Of a DNA stretch of 64,000 nt, positions 9,755 to 18,649 are shown one piece after another. Source of the DNA: Thermosynechococcus vestitus BP-1 (lineage in GTDB: Bacteria > Cyanobacteriota > Cyanobacteriia > Thermosynechococcales > Thermosynechococcaceae); contig NC_004113.1 of assembly GCF_000011345.1 (NCBI RefSeq), forward strand, positions 682,001-746,000, in the 5' to 3' direction. A program made the position numbers and the translations under genes. How positions within the stretch are numbered: the stretch's first letter is position 1; each line of letters begins with the position of its first letter. The notes under the pieces are model-generated. The model saw only the letters and a list, made by a program, of their open reading frames with translations, had not been told where the DNA came from and searched no databases.

Positions 9755-10660
9755 ATGCGCCGCGACTCCCTCTTCTATCAACTCTTTGCTCAGCTACCCC
9801 AGACCCTCTTTGACCTCTTGGGCATAGACACCCCTGAGGGGTATCGTTTTGACTCAGTTGAGCTGAAGCAAACCGCCTTTCGCATCGATGGCGTCTTTGT
9901 GCCCCCTGACCCTGCAGGCACGGTTTATTTCTGTGAGGTGCAGTTTCAGCGGGATAACACCTTCTATGAACGCTTCTTTGCGGAGATTTTTCTCTATCTG
10001 CGCCTGTATCGCTCCACCTTTGCAGATTGGCAAGCGGTGGTGATTTATCCGAATCGGCAAACGGAGCAAGAGTCTTTTGCTCCCTATGACCTGTTGGTCC
10101 ATAGTCCCCGCCTGCGGCGAGTGTATCTGAATGAGTTGGGGTCACCAGAGAGCTTGCCATTGAGCCTGGCCCTGATGCAGCTTACGGCATTATCCGCAGC
10201 AGAGATGCCGAGAGTGGCGAGGTTACTGGCTGAGCGCACTCAAACAGAGGCGGTGCCAAGGCCAGAAGTCATAATAGAGTTAATCACGACGATTGTGCTG
10301 TACAAGTTCACGGAGCTGAGTCGGGAGGAGGTGTTGCGGATGCTGGGGTTTACCACTGAGGAACTGAAGCGGACACGATTTTATCGGGAGGTGTATGCGG
10401 AGGCACGGGAGGAAGGGTTACAAGAGGGGCGACTGGCGGGAAGACAAGAAGGACTTCAGGAAGGCTTGCAGCAGGGATTACAGCAGGGAGAAGCACTTGT
10501 GATTTTGCGCCTGCTGAGGCGGCGATTTGGGAGTGTGCCTAGCGAGCTGGAGGAGCGGATTCGGCGGCTCTCTGTTTCACAGATTGAAGCTTTGGCGGAG
10601 GCGCTGCTTGACTTCAGGGAGCTGGGGGAAGTGGCAGCATGGCTAGAGCAGACTTCTTAA
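9755..10660 (+). CDS. DUF2887/DUF4351 protein, array copy 3
   Basis: 301 residues, nearly identical to copy 2 over the first 200 residues, including D45 and E61-V-Q63. The repeat segment differs: six tetrapeptide units, among them RLAG and RQEG that the other copies lack, so it is the most divergent minisatellite of the set. The C-terminus reads IRRLSVSQ where copy 2 has IQQLSAPQ, a pattern also seen in copies 4 and 5, pointing to gene conversion or stepwise duplication. Start ATG 7 bp after the preceding stop (spacer CTCACCC). Confidence 0.8.
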   Translation: MRRDSLFYQLFAQLPQTLFDLLGIDTPEGYRFDSVELKQTAFRIDGVFVPPDPAGTVYFCEVQFQRDNTFYERFFAEIFLYLRLYRSTFADWQAVVIYPNRQTEQESFAPYDLLVHSPRLRRVYLNELGSPESLPLSLALMQLTALSAAEMPRVARLLAERTQTEAVPRPEVIIELITTIVLYKFTELSREEVLRMLGFTTEELKRTRFYREVYAEAREEGLQEGRLAGRQEGLQEGLQQGLQQGEALVILRLLRRRFGSVPSELEERIRRLSVSQIEALAEALLDFRELGEVAAWLEQTS

Positions 10661-10667
10661 CTAACCC

Positions 10668-11561
10668 ATGCGCCGCGACTCTCTCTTTTATCAACTCTTT
10701 GCCCAGCTACCCCAGACCCTCTTTGACCTCTTGGGCATAGACACCCCTGAGGGGTATCGCTTTGACTCAGTTGAGCTGAAGCAAACCGCCTTCCGCATCG
10801 ATGGCGTCTTTGTCCCCCCTGACCCTGCAGGCACGGTTTATTTCTGTGAGGTGCAGTTTCAGCGGGATAACACCTTCTATGAACGCTTCTTTGCGGAGAT
10901 TTTTCTGTATCTACGCCTGTATCGCTCCACCTTTGCAGATTGGCAAGCGGTGGTGATTTATCCGAATCGGCAAACGGAGCAAGAGTCTTTTGCTCCCTAT
11001 GATCTGTTGGTCCATAGTCCCCGCCTGCGGCGAGTGTATCTGAATGAGTTGGGGTCGCCAGAGAGGTTGCCATTGAGCCTGGCCCTAATGCAGCTTACGG
11101 CGTTATCCGCAGCAGAGATGCCGAGAGTGGCGAGGTTACTGGCTGAGCGCACTCACACAGAGGCGGTGCCAAGGCCAGAAGTCATAATAGAGTTAATCAC
11201 GACGATTGTGCTGTATAAGTTCACGGAGCTGAGTCGGGAGGAGGTGTTGCGGATGCTGGGGTTTACCACTGAGGAACTGAAGCGGACACGGTTTTATCGG
11301 GAGGTGTATGCGGAGGCACGGGAGGAAGGATTACACGAAGGATTGCAACAGGGACTGCAACAAGGACTGGAGCAGGGATTACAGCAGGGAGAAGCACTTG
11401 TGATTTTGCGCCAGTTAAGGCGGCGATTTGGGAGTGTGCCTAGTGAGCTGGAGGAGCAAATCTGGCGGCTCTCTGTTTCACAGATTGAGGCTTTGGCGGA
11501 GGCGCTGCTTGACTTCAGGGAGCTGGAGGAAGTGGCAGCATGGCTAGAGCAGACTTCCTAA
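10668..11561 (+). CDS. DUF2887/DUF4351 protein, array copy 4
   Basis: 297 residues, same domain order as copies 2 and 3, with D45 and E61-V-Q63 present. Five tetrapeptide units, the first being LHEG instead of LQEG (shared with copy 5 only). The C-terminus has ILRQLRRRFG where copies 1-3 have ILRLLRRRFG, again shared with copy 5, so copies 4 and 5 are closest to each other in the 3' half. Spacer before it is CTAACCC. Confidence 0.8.
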   Translation: MRRDSLFYQLFAQLPQTLFDLLGIDTPEGYRFDSVELKQTAFRIDGVFVPPDPAGTVYFCEVQFQRDNTFYERFFAEIFLYLRLYRSTFADWQAVVIYPNRQTEQESFAPYDLLVHSPRLRRVYLNELGSPERLPLSLALMQLTALSAAEMPRVARLLAERTHTEAVPRPEVIIELITTIVLYKFTELSREEVLRMLGFTTEELKRTRFYREVYAEAREEGLHEGLQQGLQQGLEQGLQQGEALVILRQLRRRFGSVPSELEEQIWRLSVSQIEALAEALLDFRELEEVAAWLEQTS

Positions 11562-11568
11562 CTCACCC

Positions 11569-12522
11569 ATGCGCCGCGACTCTCTCTTTTATCAACTCTT
11601 TGCCCTCTTGGGCATAGACACCCCTGAGGGGTATCGTTTTGACTCAGTTGAGCTGAAGCAAACCGCCTTTCGCATCGATGGCGTCTTTGTGCCCCCTGAC
11701 CCTGCAGGCACGGTTTATTTCTGTGAGGTGCAGTTTCAGCGGGATAACACCTTCTATGAACGCTTCTTTGCGGAGATTTTTCTCTATCTGCGCCTGTATC
11801 GCTCCACCTTTGCAGATTGGCAAGCGGTGGTGATTTATCCGAATCGGCAAACGGAGCAAGAGTCTTTTGCTCCCTATGACCTGTTGGTCCATAGTCCCCG
11901 CCTGCGGCGAGTGTATCTGAATGAGTTGGGGTCACCGGACAACTTGCCATTGAGCCTGGCCCTGATGCAGCTTACGGTGTTATCCGAAGCAGAGATGCCC
12001 ACAGTGGCAAGGTTACTGGCTGAGCGCACTCACACAGAGGCGGTGCCAAGGCCAGAAGTCATAATAGAGTTAATCACGACGATTGTGCTGTACAAGTTCA
12101 CGGAGCTGAGTCGGGAGGAGGTGTTGCGGATGCTGGGGTTTACCACTGAGGAACTGAAGCGGACACGATTTTATCGGGAGGTGTATGCGGAGGCACGGGA
12201 GGAAGGATTACACGAAGGATTGCAACAGGGATTGCAACAAGGATTACAGCAGGGATTACAGCAAGGAAGACAACAGGGATTGCAACAGGGACTGCAACAA
12301 GGACTGGAGCAGGGACTGCAACAAGGATTACAGCAGGGATTACAGCAGGGAGAAGCACTTGTGATTTTGCGGCAGTTAAGGCGGCGATTTGGGAGTGTGC
12401 CTAGTGAGCTGGAGGAGCGAATCTGGCGGCTCTCTGTTTCACAGATTGAGGCTTTGGCGGAAGCGTTGCTTGACTTCAGGGAGCTGGAGGAAGTGGCAGC
12501 ATGGCTAGGGCGCTTTGCTTGA
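11569..12522 (+). CDS. DUF2887/DUF4351 protein, array copy 5 (last copy, altered N- and C-terminus)
   Basis: 317 residues. It lacks eight residues near the N-terminus (after FA, residues 13-20 of the other copies) through a 24-bp deletion between the imperfect repeats CTCTTTGCCC and CTCTTTGACC, a slippage signature. The minisatellite is the longest of all: twelve tetrapeptide units. The final residues are LGRFA instead of LEQTS, so the 3' end of the array was joined to other DNA here or retains the ancestral terminus. Loss of the first helix may affect folding; the putative active-site residues remain. Confidence 0.78.
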   Translation: MRRDSLFYQLFALLGIDTPEGYRFDSVELKQTAFRIDGVFVPPDPAGTVYFCEVQFQRDNTFYERFFAEIFLYLRLYRSTFADWQAVVIYPNRQTEQESFAPYDLLVHSPRLRRVYLNELGSPDNLPLSLALMQLTVLSEAEMPTVARLLAERTHTEAVPRPEVIIELITTIVLYKFTELSREEVLRMLGFTTEELKRTRFYREVYAEAREEGLHEGLQQGLQQGLQQGLQQGRQQGLQQGLQQGLEQGLQQGLQQGLQQGEALVILRQLRRRFGSVPSELEERIWRLSVSQIEALAEALLDFRELEEVAAWLGRFA

Positions 12523-12821
12523 GTGGTGCTGCGGGTCAGGGGGGAAGGGGTCTTGGTCGGGTGACGGTGGTGGCATAGAGGTTAAAAGTTTAAGTGGTAT
12601 TGCTATTGCTTAATTAAGCTTAATTAAGAAGTGTTGCTATTGCTGAACTAGTGGCAATCATCTGCAGGGGTTGGGAAATTTTTCGGGAATGTTGCTGCGA
12701 GATGAAATTTTTTATTAAGGGAAAACCATACTAAGTTTATGGAGCCTGTGGGGTGTGGATACCCTAAGGTGTGGCTTGCGGATGGCAGGTTGGCTTTCTG
12801 GTGCGTTGATTAGGTGCGGCT
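12523..12821. promoter_or_regulatory. spacer with 20-bp palindrome upstream of the hpsA-like operon
   Basis: The spacer holds a perfect 20-bp palindrome at 12609-12628 that is also a tandem repeat of the 10-bp palindrome CTTAATTAAG. It is bracketed by direct repeats TGCTATTGCT at 12601-12610 and 12635-12644. AT-rich sequence follows to about 12740. The position between the array and the hpsA-like gene makes it a candidate operator for that operon, but no regulator is known to me for this motif. Confidence 0.45.
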
Positions 12822-15800
12822 ATGAAAGAGCATTATCGCTCCCTTGGACTTTCGAAGCGACAGTATCGCAAACTGATGCGGTCTATCCGTCATCTGTTTT
12901 TCCAGTTACAGCGGTGGGTGCGGCGGCGGCTGGCACCCCTAGGACTGCAACAACGGCGACAGGGACGGTTGCGCTGGGGGCGAGCAGGGTTTGTGCTGCC
13001 AACGGTGGTGATTGTCTTGGTGGTGGTGACGCTGACGGTGGCGGCTTTGATGATCCGCACGCTGAACCGCACTGCTGAGGTGAGTGGTCAACGTCAAGAA
13101 ATTCAAGTGATGAATGCGACGGCACCGGCCATTGACCGGGCGCGGGCCAAGTTGGAGTATTTCTTTACGCAAGACCCTTTGCGGCCCAATGGCGTACCAG
13201 GGGAAGATGTGATTAACCAAATTATTGGGAACCAAGGGAGTGCGGCGCGCGATCCTGATCCTTACACCTTGGCGGATGAGCAACGCATTGACTTCGATGG
13301 GGACGGCAACCTAGATAATGCCTGGGCCTTTCAACCCACGCCAACTTCCATTGTGGCCTACTCGATTTTGATGAAACGGCCCAATGATACGCAGCTTAAC
13401 CAGAGTGACGCCGACAAAGCAAGGCAGCTCATTACCCGCAGTCGGCCCATGGGGATTACGGAACTGGGGAATCAGTGTGGGGACGTGGGCAATCTTGCCG
13501 GCCAACAAACGGAGGTCGGCTGGGATGAGGTGACCAGTGCCATTCTGCGGAAGAACTTTCAGATCAATGCCTTTGTTTATGAAAACCGCAACGGCGGTCA
13601 AGCCCTCTCGACGGTTGAGTTTGTGCAAGAGCGGCAAATGGAGCGGGGCAATAAGTGGGGGGCGTGGTTCCGTAATGACTTGGAGATTTTCCCGGGGCCA
13701 GACTTTCGCTGGAATGGGGCGATGCACACAGAAGGCAGCATTTTCATGACCAGTGGCAATGGTTTTACTGCTTACCTTGTGAGCTCGCCAAAATCCTGCA
13801 TTTACACGCGATCGGCCTCAGAAATCACGGCAACGGAGGTGGTGGACAGCAACACGGGCCAAACGCTCTTCCAAGGGCAGTTTGTAGCTGGGAGCCTGCG
13901 GGATAACAACACCAATGCGCCAAATGTACAGATTCACTCCTACAGCGAACCTCCGAGTGCTCCTTACACCACCGGTGATGCCGATCCACCGGCGCAAAAC
14001 GTTAAACTGACCGACAAACGAGACTCGGTGAAAGATGGCATAGAGCCTGCTATGGTTGCTCTGAACCCAGTGGCTATCTTAACTGAGGATCGGAGCAAGG
14101 CTCGCGGCAGTGACCCGACGAATTTGAGCGTGCGGGATGAGAACTGGCCTCTACAGTTTTATGTGCAACAGGGGCGCTTTGCCAATAAGACCCAGCCCAA
14201 GCCCTACGTGGATGACACCTACCGCGCTGATGATCGCTACGGACCAAAGCCGGTTTATGACACCACGATTCCCTCCTCTGACCCAAGGAAGCAAATTCCT
14301 GTTGGTAAGAAAGTGGGCGACCCAATTGATGGCACCGTCCCAGGGGCTAGGGACCTGCTGACCCGCAACGTGGCTCCACCGGGCAGCCCAAACAAACGGG
14401 AAGACTTAGGACTGGATGGCTATTGGGAGCGGCGAGCCCGCCAAGAAGGCTTGCGGATTATCGTCGGGGAACGTTTGGAACTGGGTAAACCCCTGGATCC
14501 ACCAGAAGGAAACCCAGCCGATTCTAGTCGCCGCAATGAATTCTATCAGCATCGCACCCTGCGGGACGACCTTGCGGCTGTGCAAGCAGCAGTTGTTTAT
14601 CACTACAAAGCGCGGGGGACAACCATTGACCCCTCCATTCCCGATCCCTTTACCACTCCCTATCCGGGGCAAAATGAAGGGGGCTATGAGCCTGTGGCCT
14701 GCTTGGCCGCCACCTACCACCACGGGACGCCGCAAACCGCCCTGCGGAGCATCATGTTCAACCAGTACAACGGCGTTTCAGGCTTGGGCCAATTCTTTGA
14801 TTTCTTTACGGGGCGGGGCACCAATGGCTGGGAGTTTGAACCGCCTGACTTTAACAGCCAAGACATGCGGAACGCCCTACAAAATCTTGCGAACGCATAC
14901 GGCGATCCCCAGGGCGCTTTCCCACCAACACAGGGAACCACGGTTCACCCTGACCCAACCACAACCAAGGCGGGGAACTTCTCCAATCTGAGGCGTGCCA
15001 TGGAAGCGTGGGAGAACGCAGGCTGGAACCTCAGAGCCCTTAGCCTTGCGGATCAGAGCACCATCCACACCGCTGGCTGCGCCCTAGGAATGCTCGCCTA
15101 TAGCGTGCATAAGCTGCAAACACTCAGTCTGCCTGGGGCTCTTGGGACGACGCTGGACAACCAGATTAACATTCTCAGGACTACTGGTGGTACTAGTACT
15201 ACTGGTCCTCAAGTGCAGATAGACGGACAACGAGTAGACCAAAGCCCACCACCATACCCACCAGGGACAACAAGTGGGGTTGTCACAGTCATTCGCAATG
15301 GTTTCCCTTCTAGTCGTCCCCTTTCCTATCGCGGGGGCTATCTGGATGCCAATGCCTACATCACTGCCCTGATCTCTGACACTAGCTGGGGTCAGCGACC
15401 GCTCCAAGAGACTAGTGCCGACGTTAATGCTCGCCTTGCGCGGCTAATTGCCCTCAGGGAGCAAGTTGTGCATGACCTGAATCCCGGTGGGTACCAATGT
15501 TCCATTACCGATAATTATCCCAATTTAAAGAAGGCTTTTTGCCTAGACGAGCAATCATCAAACCCTTCACAGCTTTCGAAGCGGGGCTTTGTGCTTGGTC
15601 AGGACTTCCTGATGCCTAGCCGCGGTGGGGACACTCCTTATCTAAGGGTTGAGGATGCCCCCAGCTATAACTTTGACCTGGATCCTAATCGAGATAGAGA
15701 TAAGTATGTCTATGTAAGTGGCGCAGGACTAATGCAGTTGACACGCATTACAACAGATGAGCAAGGCAAAATACTCACCGTAAAACTGAAAAACGTGGGT

Positions 15801-17930
15801 GCTTCATATAATGCGCCACAGAACAGACAGATTCCAGCAGGTGCCTCCGCTTCCCTTTTGACTGAGACAGGTCAAATTAATGTTGCCGTTGGATTTCCAA
15901 ATAATCCAATTGTGAATAGTACTACTGTAGATATCAACTACACAGGGCTAAGCCAACCCCTCCAGGTGGGAGATATTATCGAGATTCGCCGTCCTCCTAC
16001 TGGGGTTGGAGTCCTTGGTCGGGTAGAAGGGGTCTTTGAGGTGGTGCCGAGCACAAGCACACTACCACTACCACCAAACACAGCCAGAGTACGTTACATT
16101 GGTGGCACAGAACGCAGTGGTTCTGGCAGTGCCAATATTGCTGTAGGCTCCGAAGTGGTTGTCCTTTGGCGGAAGAACAGTTCCCCTGGTCCTCTGGGGA
16201 CATTCAATACCGTCATCAAATATCCTGCCCTGCAGCGTATCTTTAATGGTGTGACTCCAGACAGGATTGTGGCTACACCACGACCCAACACTAGCGCTTT
16301 CCTCACCCCCACTGAGACTGCCACTGGCAACACTAGCGGCTTTCCCAACCGCCTGAATCAAATCATTGACTTTAATGGCAACGCCGTCAATGTTGCCTTC
16401 CTCGATAACGCCCTCTTTAATGGCCGTGAAGAGATGGTGGTGCGGGAAATGGATATTGACCTAGACCTGTTGCGGCGCAAGACCATTGGCGGGGATACGT
16501 GGCTGCCGATGGGGGGCATTGTCTATGCCTTCCGTGAAGACGCCGTGCGGGAGGATGGCATTGCCCGTCCGGCGGTCAGTGGTCAAAACTGGATGAATAC
16601 AGATCCCAACAGTCCCCACGATCCCCCCTTGGCTGCTAACGGGATTTCGACCAAGCCGGTGGACTTCTTTGCCGATCCCATGCGGCGCCCCAATGGCTTC
16701 CGCCTCTGGAATGGGGCACGCCTTGACCGCGAAGGGATTCCCGACGACAAAAATATTGCTGGTTTGTCCTTTATCAGTGATAACCCCGTTTATATTCAGG
16801 GGGACTTTAACCTGCACAGTAGCGATGGCACAACTAGCAACCTCATTGAGGAGTTTACAGACAAACTGGCAGATGACTGGAGCAACTTCTACGATCGCAG
16901 CAAGCTAGATCCTCGCTTTGCGCGTCCGAAGGAAGATAAGTGGCGACCCACAGAAATTCTGGCGGATGCGGTCACGATTCTCTCCAGTAACTTCTGCAAT
17001 GGGTCTGCCAATGACTACTTTGCTGAAGCCTACAATAATACTGTTCGAGCTTTGAACAACTCCCCAGAAAATCTGGCCACTAATTTTCCCGACAATACAG
17101 GAGCGGATGCGCGGGTCGACAACAGTAATCGCATTTATCCTACCTGCGCGGGTATTGCCAAACTGCGCACCTCTTTCCTGAATGCCAACCGCCCCAGCGC
17201 TGATCTCCCCAACGATACAGTTTGGCTGCGGGAAAGCCCCTTTGACCCCAGCTCACCGATTTATGTGGATCGCAATGGCACCCCCTGGGCCATCAACTAT
17301 ACGACTGGTGAGCGGGTGGATCGCAATGGTACACGGTTGACCCAGTATCCCGGTGGCAACGGAGCAGACCCGAGCCCGAACAACCCCTACAATGCTTATT
17401 ACAGTTTTGACGACGCTCGTGCCCGAAATACAGCGCAAGAGACCCGCGTCAATGCCGTGATCGTGAGTGGCACCGTGCCCTCGCGGCGTACCCAATCCTA
17501 TGGGGGGATGCACAACTTCCCGCGGTTCCTGGAGGCCTGGGGAACCCTCCGGATTCAGGGTTCCTTTATTCAACTGAACTTCTCGACCCAAGCCACGGCC
17601 CCCTTCGACCAAGACCAGTGGGAAATTCCCAACGACCCTAGCTGCCAAAATGTCAATACGGCCTTTAACTGCTCGGCCAAGACTTGGGAGCGGATTCAGT
17701 ACTACGGTGCTCCCCAACGCCGCTGGGGCTACGATGTGGCTCTGCAACTGGCACCCGCAGGACCCGTTGCACGGCGGTTTATTACCCCAGGGCGGCAGCG
17801 CACAGAGTACTACACTGAACTGCGGGCCGATGACCCCTATATCCTGCGGCTGCGCTGTGCCAGGCGACCTGCGGGCATGGGCGGGGGCAGGATTGATCCG
17901 AATCTTGACGATGCCCAGTGCGATGCCTAA
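12822..17930 (+). CDS. HpsA-like giant pilus-associated protein
   Basis: 1702 residues. After a basic N-terminus it has a single membrane segment (about 57-79) preceded by AGFVLPT, which resembles a type IV prepilin/PilX N-terminus but lacks Glu5. The rest is a long, polar, presumably extracytoplasmic region with few cysteines. An Asp-rich loop DFDGDGNLD near residues 157-165 looks like a calcium-binding repeat loop. Length, N-terminus and the downstream pseudopilin genes match HpsA, described in filamentous cyanobacteria for hormogonium polysaccharide and motility. In a unicellular organism the role is probably a pilus-associated adhesin or minor-pilin complex component (inference). First gene of a five-gene same-strand cluster. 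Confidence 0.72.
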   Translation: MKEHYRSLGLSKRQYRKLMRSIRHLFFQLQRWVRRRLAPLGLQQRRQGRLRWGRAGFVLPTVVIVLVVVTLTVAALMIRTLNRTAEVSGQRQEIQVMNATAPAIDRARAKLEYFFTQDPLRPNGVPGEDVINQIIGNQGSAARDPDPYTLADEQRIDFDGDGNLDNAWAFQPTPTSIVAYSILMKRPNDTQLNQSDADKARQLITRSRPMGITELGNQCGDVGNLAGQQTEVGWDEVTSAILRKNFQINAFVYENRNGGQALSTVEFVQERQMERGNKWGAWFRNDLEIFPGPDFRWNGAMHTEGSIFMTSGNGFTAYLVSSPKSCIYTRSASEITATEVVDSNTGQTLFQGQFVAGSLRDNNTNAPNVQIHSYSEPPSAPYTTGDADPPAQNVKLTDKRDSVKDGIEPAMVALNPVAILTEDRSKARGSDPTNLSVRDENWPLQFYVQQGRFANKTQPKPYVDDTYRADDRYGPKPVYDTTIPSSDPRKQIPVGKKVGDPIDGTVPGARDLLTRNVAPPGSPNKREDLGLDGYWERRARQEGLRIIVGERLELGKPLDPPEGNPADSSRRNEFYQHRTLRDDLAAVQAAVVYHYKARGTTIDPSIPDPFTTPYPGQNEGGYEPVACLAATYHHGTPQTALRSIMFNQYNGVSGLGQFFDFFTGRGTNGWEFEPPDFNSQDMRNALQNLANAYGDPQGAFPPTQGTTVHPDPTTTKAGNFSNLRRAMEAWENAGWNLRALSLADQSTIHTAGCALGMLAYSVHKLQTLSLPGALGTTLDNQINILRTTGGTSTTGPQVQIDGQRVDQSPPPYPPGTTSGVVTVIRNGFPSSRPLSYRGGYLDANAYITALISDTSWGQRPLQETSADVNARLARLIALREQVVHDLNPGGYQCSITDNYPNLKKAFCLDEQSSNPSQLSKRGFVLGQDFLMPSRGGDTPYLRVEDAPSYNFDLDPNRDRDKYVYVSGAGLMQLTRITTDEQGKILTVKLKNVGASYNAPQNRQIPAGASASLLTETGQINVAVGFPNNPIVNSTTVDINYTGLSQPLQVGDIIEIRRPPTGVGVLGRVEGVFEVVPSTSTLPLPPNTARVRYIGGTERSGSGSANIAVGSEVVVLWRKNSSPGPLGTFNTVIKYPALQRIFNGVTPDRIVATPRPNTSAFLTPTETATGNTSGFPNRLNQIIDFNGNAVNVAFLDNALFNGREEMVVREMDIDLDLLRRKTIGGDTWLPMGGIVYAFREDAVREDGIARPAVSGQNWMNTDPNSPHDPPLAANGISTKPVDFFADPMRRPNGFRLWNGARLDREGIPDDKNIAGLSFISDNPVYIQGDFNLHSSDGTTSNLIEEFTDKLADDWSNFYDRSKLDPRFARPKEDKWRPTEILADAVTILSSNFCNGSANDYFAEAYNNTVRALNNSPENLATNFPDNTGADARVDNSNRIYPTCAGIAKLRTSFLNANRPSADLPNDTVWLRESPFDPSSPIYVDRNGTPWAINYTTGERVDRNGTRLTQYPGGNGADPSPNNPYNAYYSFDDARARNTAQETRVNAVIVSGTVPSRRTQSYGGMHNFPRFLEAWGTLRIQGSFIQLNFSTQATAPFDQDQWEIPNDPSCQNVNTAFNCSAKTWERIQYYGAPQRRWGYDVALQLAPAGPVARRFITPGRQRTEYYTELRADDPYILRLRCARRPAGMGGGRIDPNLDDAQCDA

Positions 17931-17950
17931 CCCAGGGAGGTGATTGACCG

Positions 17951-18592
17951 ATGACTTGCCCGACGGCTCACCGTGGCCTCACCCTTGTGGAATGTGTCAT
18001 TGCCATTCTGGTGGTGAACTTGGCCTTGGCCATGTTGGCCGCACCCTTGGCCCTGATTGCCGCTACCCGCTTGCGCAATGACCGCATTAATCAGGCCACA
18101 GAAATTGCGCGGGGAGAAGTTGACCGGCTGCGGGTGATGATGGAGCAGGGGATCAACATTCACAGTAGCTCCACCTCACTCCTGCCCCCTGCAAGCTCAG
18201 TGGGCGCAACCTTAGGGAATGCGGCAGCTCTCTCCACCCAACTGCCACCGACGGGAGCAACCCCCATTCTCGACTGCATTTTACCCCCAAACGCAACCAC
18301 CGCCTGTGAACGGCAACTGAACAATACCCGCTTTGGGGTGCAGATCTATCGGGGCAGCTTGGTCACCAATAGCAGTGGGTTGGTTTTGGGCTATCCAGTG
18401 CAGGTGCGCGTCTATAGTGCCGAGTCCCTGCCGGTGCCAATCGATGCCGTCAGTATTGGCCAACCCATTGAGCCGGCAACCGCAATGATCACCAGCGGTG
18501 GACCAGAAAGTGAAAGGCGACCCCTGGCGGTCTTGACCACGGAGATTGTGCGTGCTGACGCCGCTGAAGCCCTGTCTTATCTCAGGCGTTGA
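17951..18592 (+). CDS. prepilin-type protein, HpsB-like
   Basis: 213 residues. Type III prepilin signal at the N-terminus: a short polar leader followed by RGLTLVECVIAILVVNLALAML, where cleavage before Leu and Glu at position 5 of the mature protein are as expected for prepilin peptidase substrates. The hydrophobic helix is followed by a globular domain with two cysteines (ILDC...ACERQ). It lies 20 bp after the hpsA-like stop codon, with a GGGAGG ribosome-binding site in the spacer. Its position and size match the pseudopilins encoded next to hpsA in other cyanobacteria. Confidence 0.75.
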   Translation: MTCPTAHRGLTLVECVIAILVVNLALAMLAAPLALIAATRLRNDRINQATEIARGEVDRLRVMMEQGINIHSSSTSLLPPASSVGATLGNAAALSTQLPPTGATPILDCILPPNATTACERQLNNTRFGVQIYRGSLVTNSSGLVLGYPVQVRVYSAESLPVPIDAVSIGQPIEPATAMITSGGPESERRPLAVLTTEIVRADAAEALSYLRR

Positions 18593-18649
18593 TGCCGAAA
18601 AATGCACCCCATGACCCAAGAACATGAGCACTGCAAAGGAGGAATCACA

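Larger units (their letters stand above)
8338..12522 (+). repeat. tandem gene array with variable 12-bp minisatellite
   Basis: One partial and four full head-to-tail units with start-to-start periods of 937, 913 and 901 bp, the last gene being 954 bp. The length differences are explained completely by the number of 12-bp units (3, 8, 6, 5 and 12 in copies 1-5) and the 24-bp deletion in copy 5. The unit encodes L-Q-Q-G or L-E-Q-G. Apart from the minisatellite, the copies differ by scattered substitutions. Confidence 0.9.

Noticed and set aside
8807-11950. Repeated 130-138-codon minus-strand frames across the DUF2887 array
   Set aside because: They are antisense shadows of the conserved N-terminal part of the array genes; the plus-strand proteins have family features and these do not.
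12755-13078. Plus-strand frame of 107 codons overlapping the start of the hpsA-like gene
   Set aside because: Composition (Ala/Gly/Thr-rich, out of phase) is that of a shadow; the hpsA-like frame has the real membrane segment.
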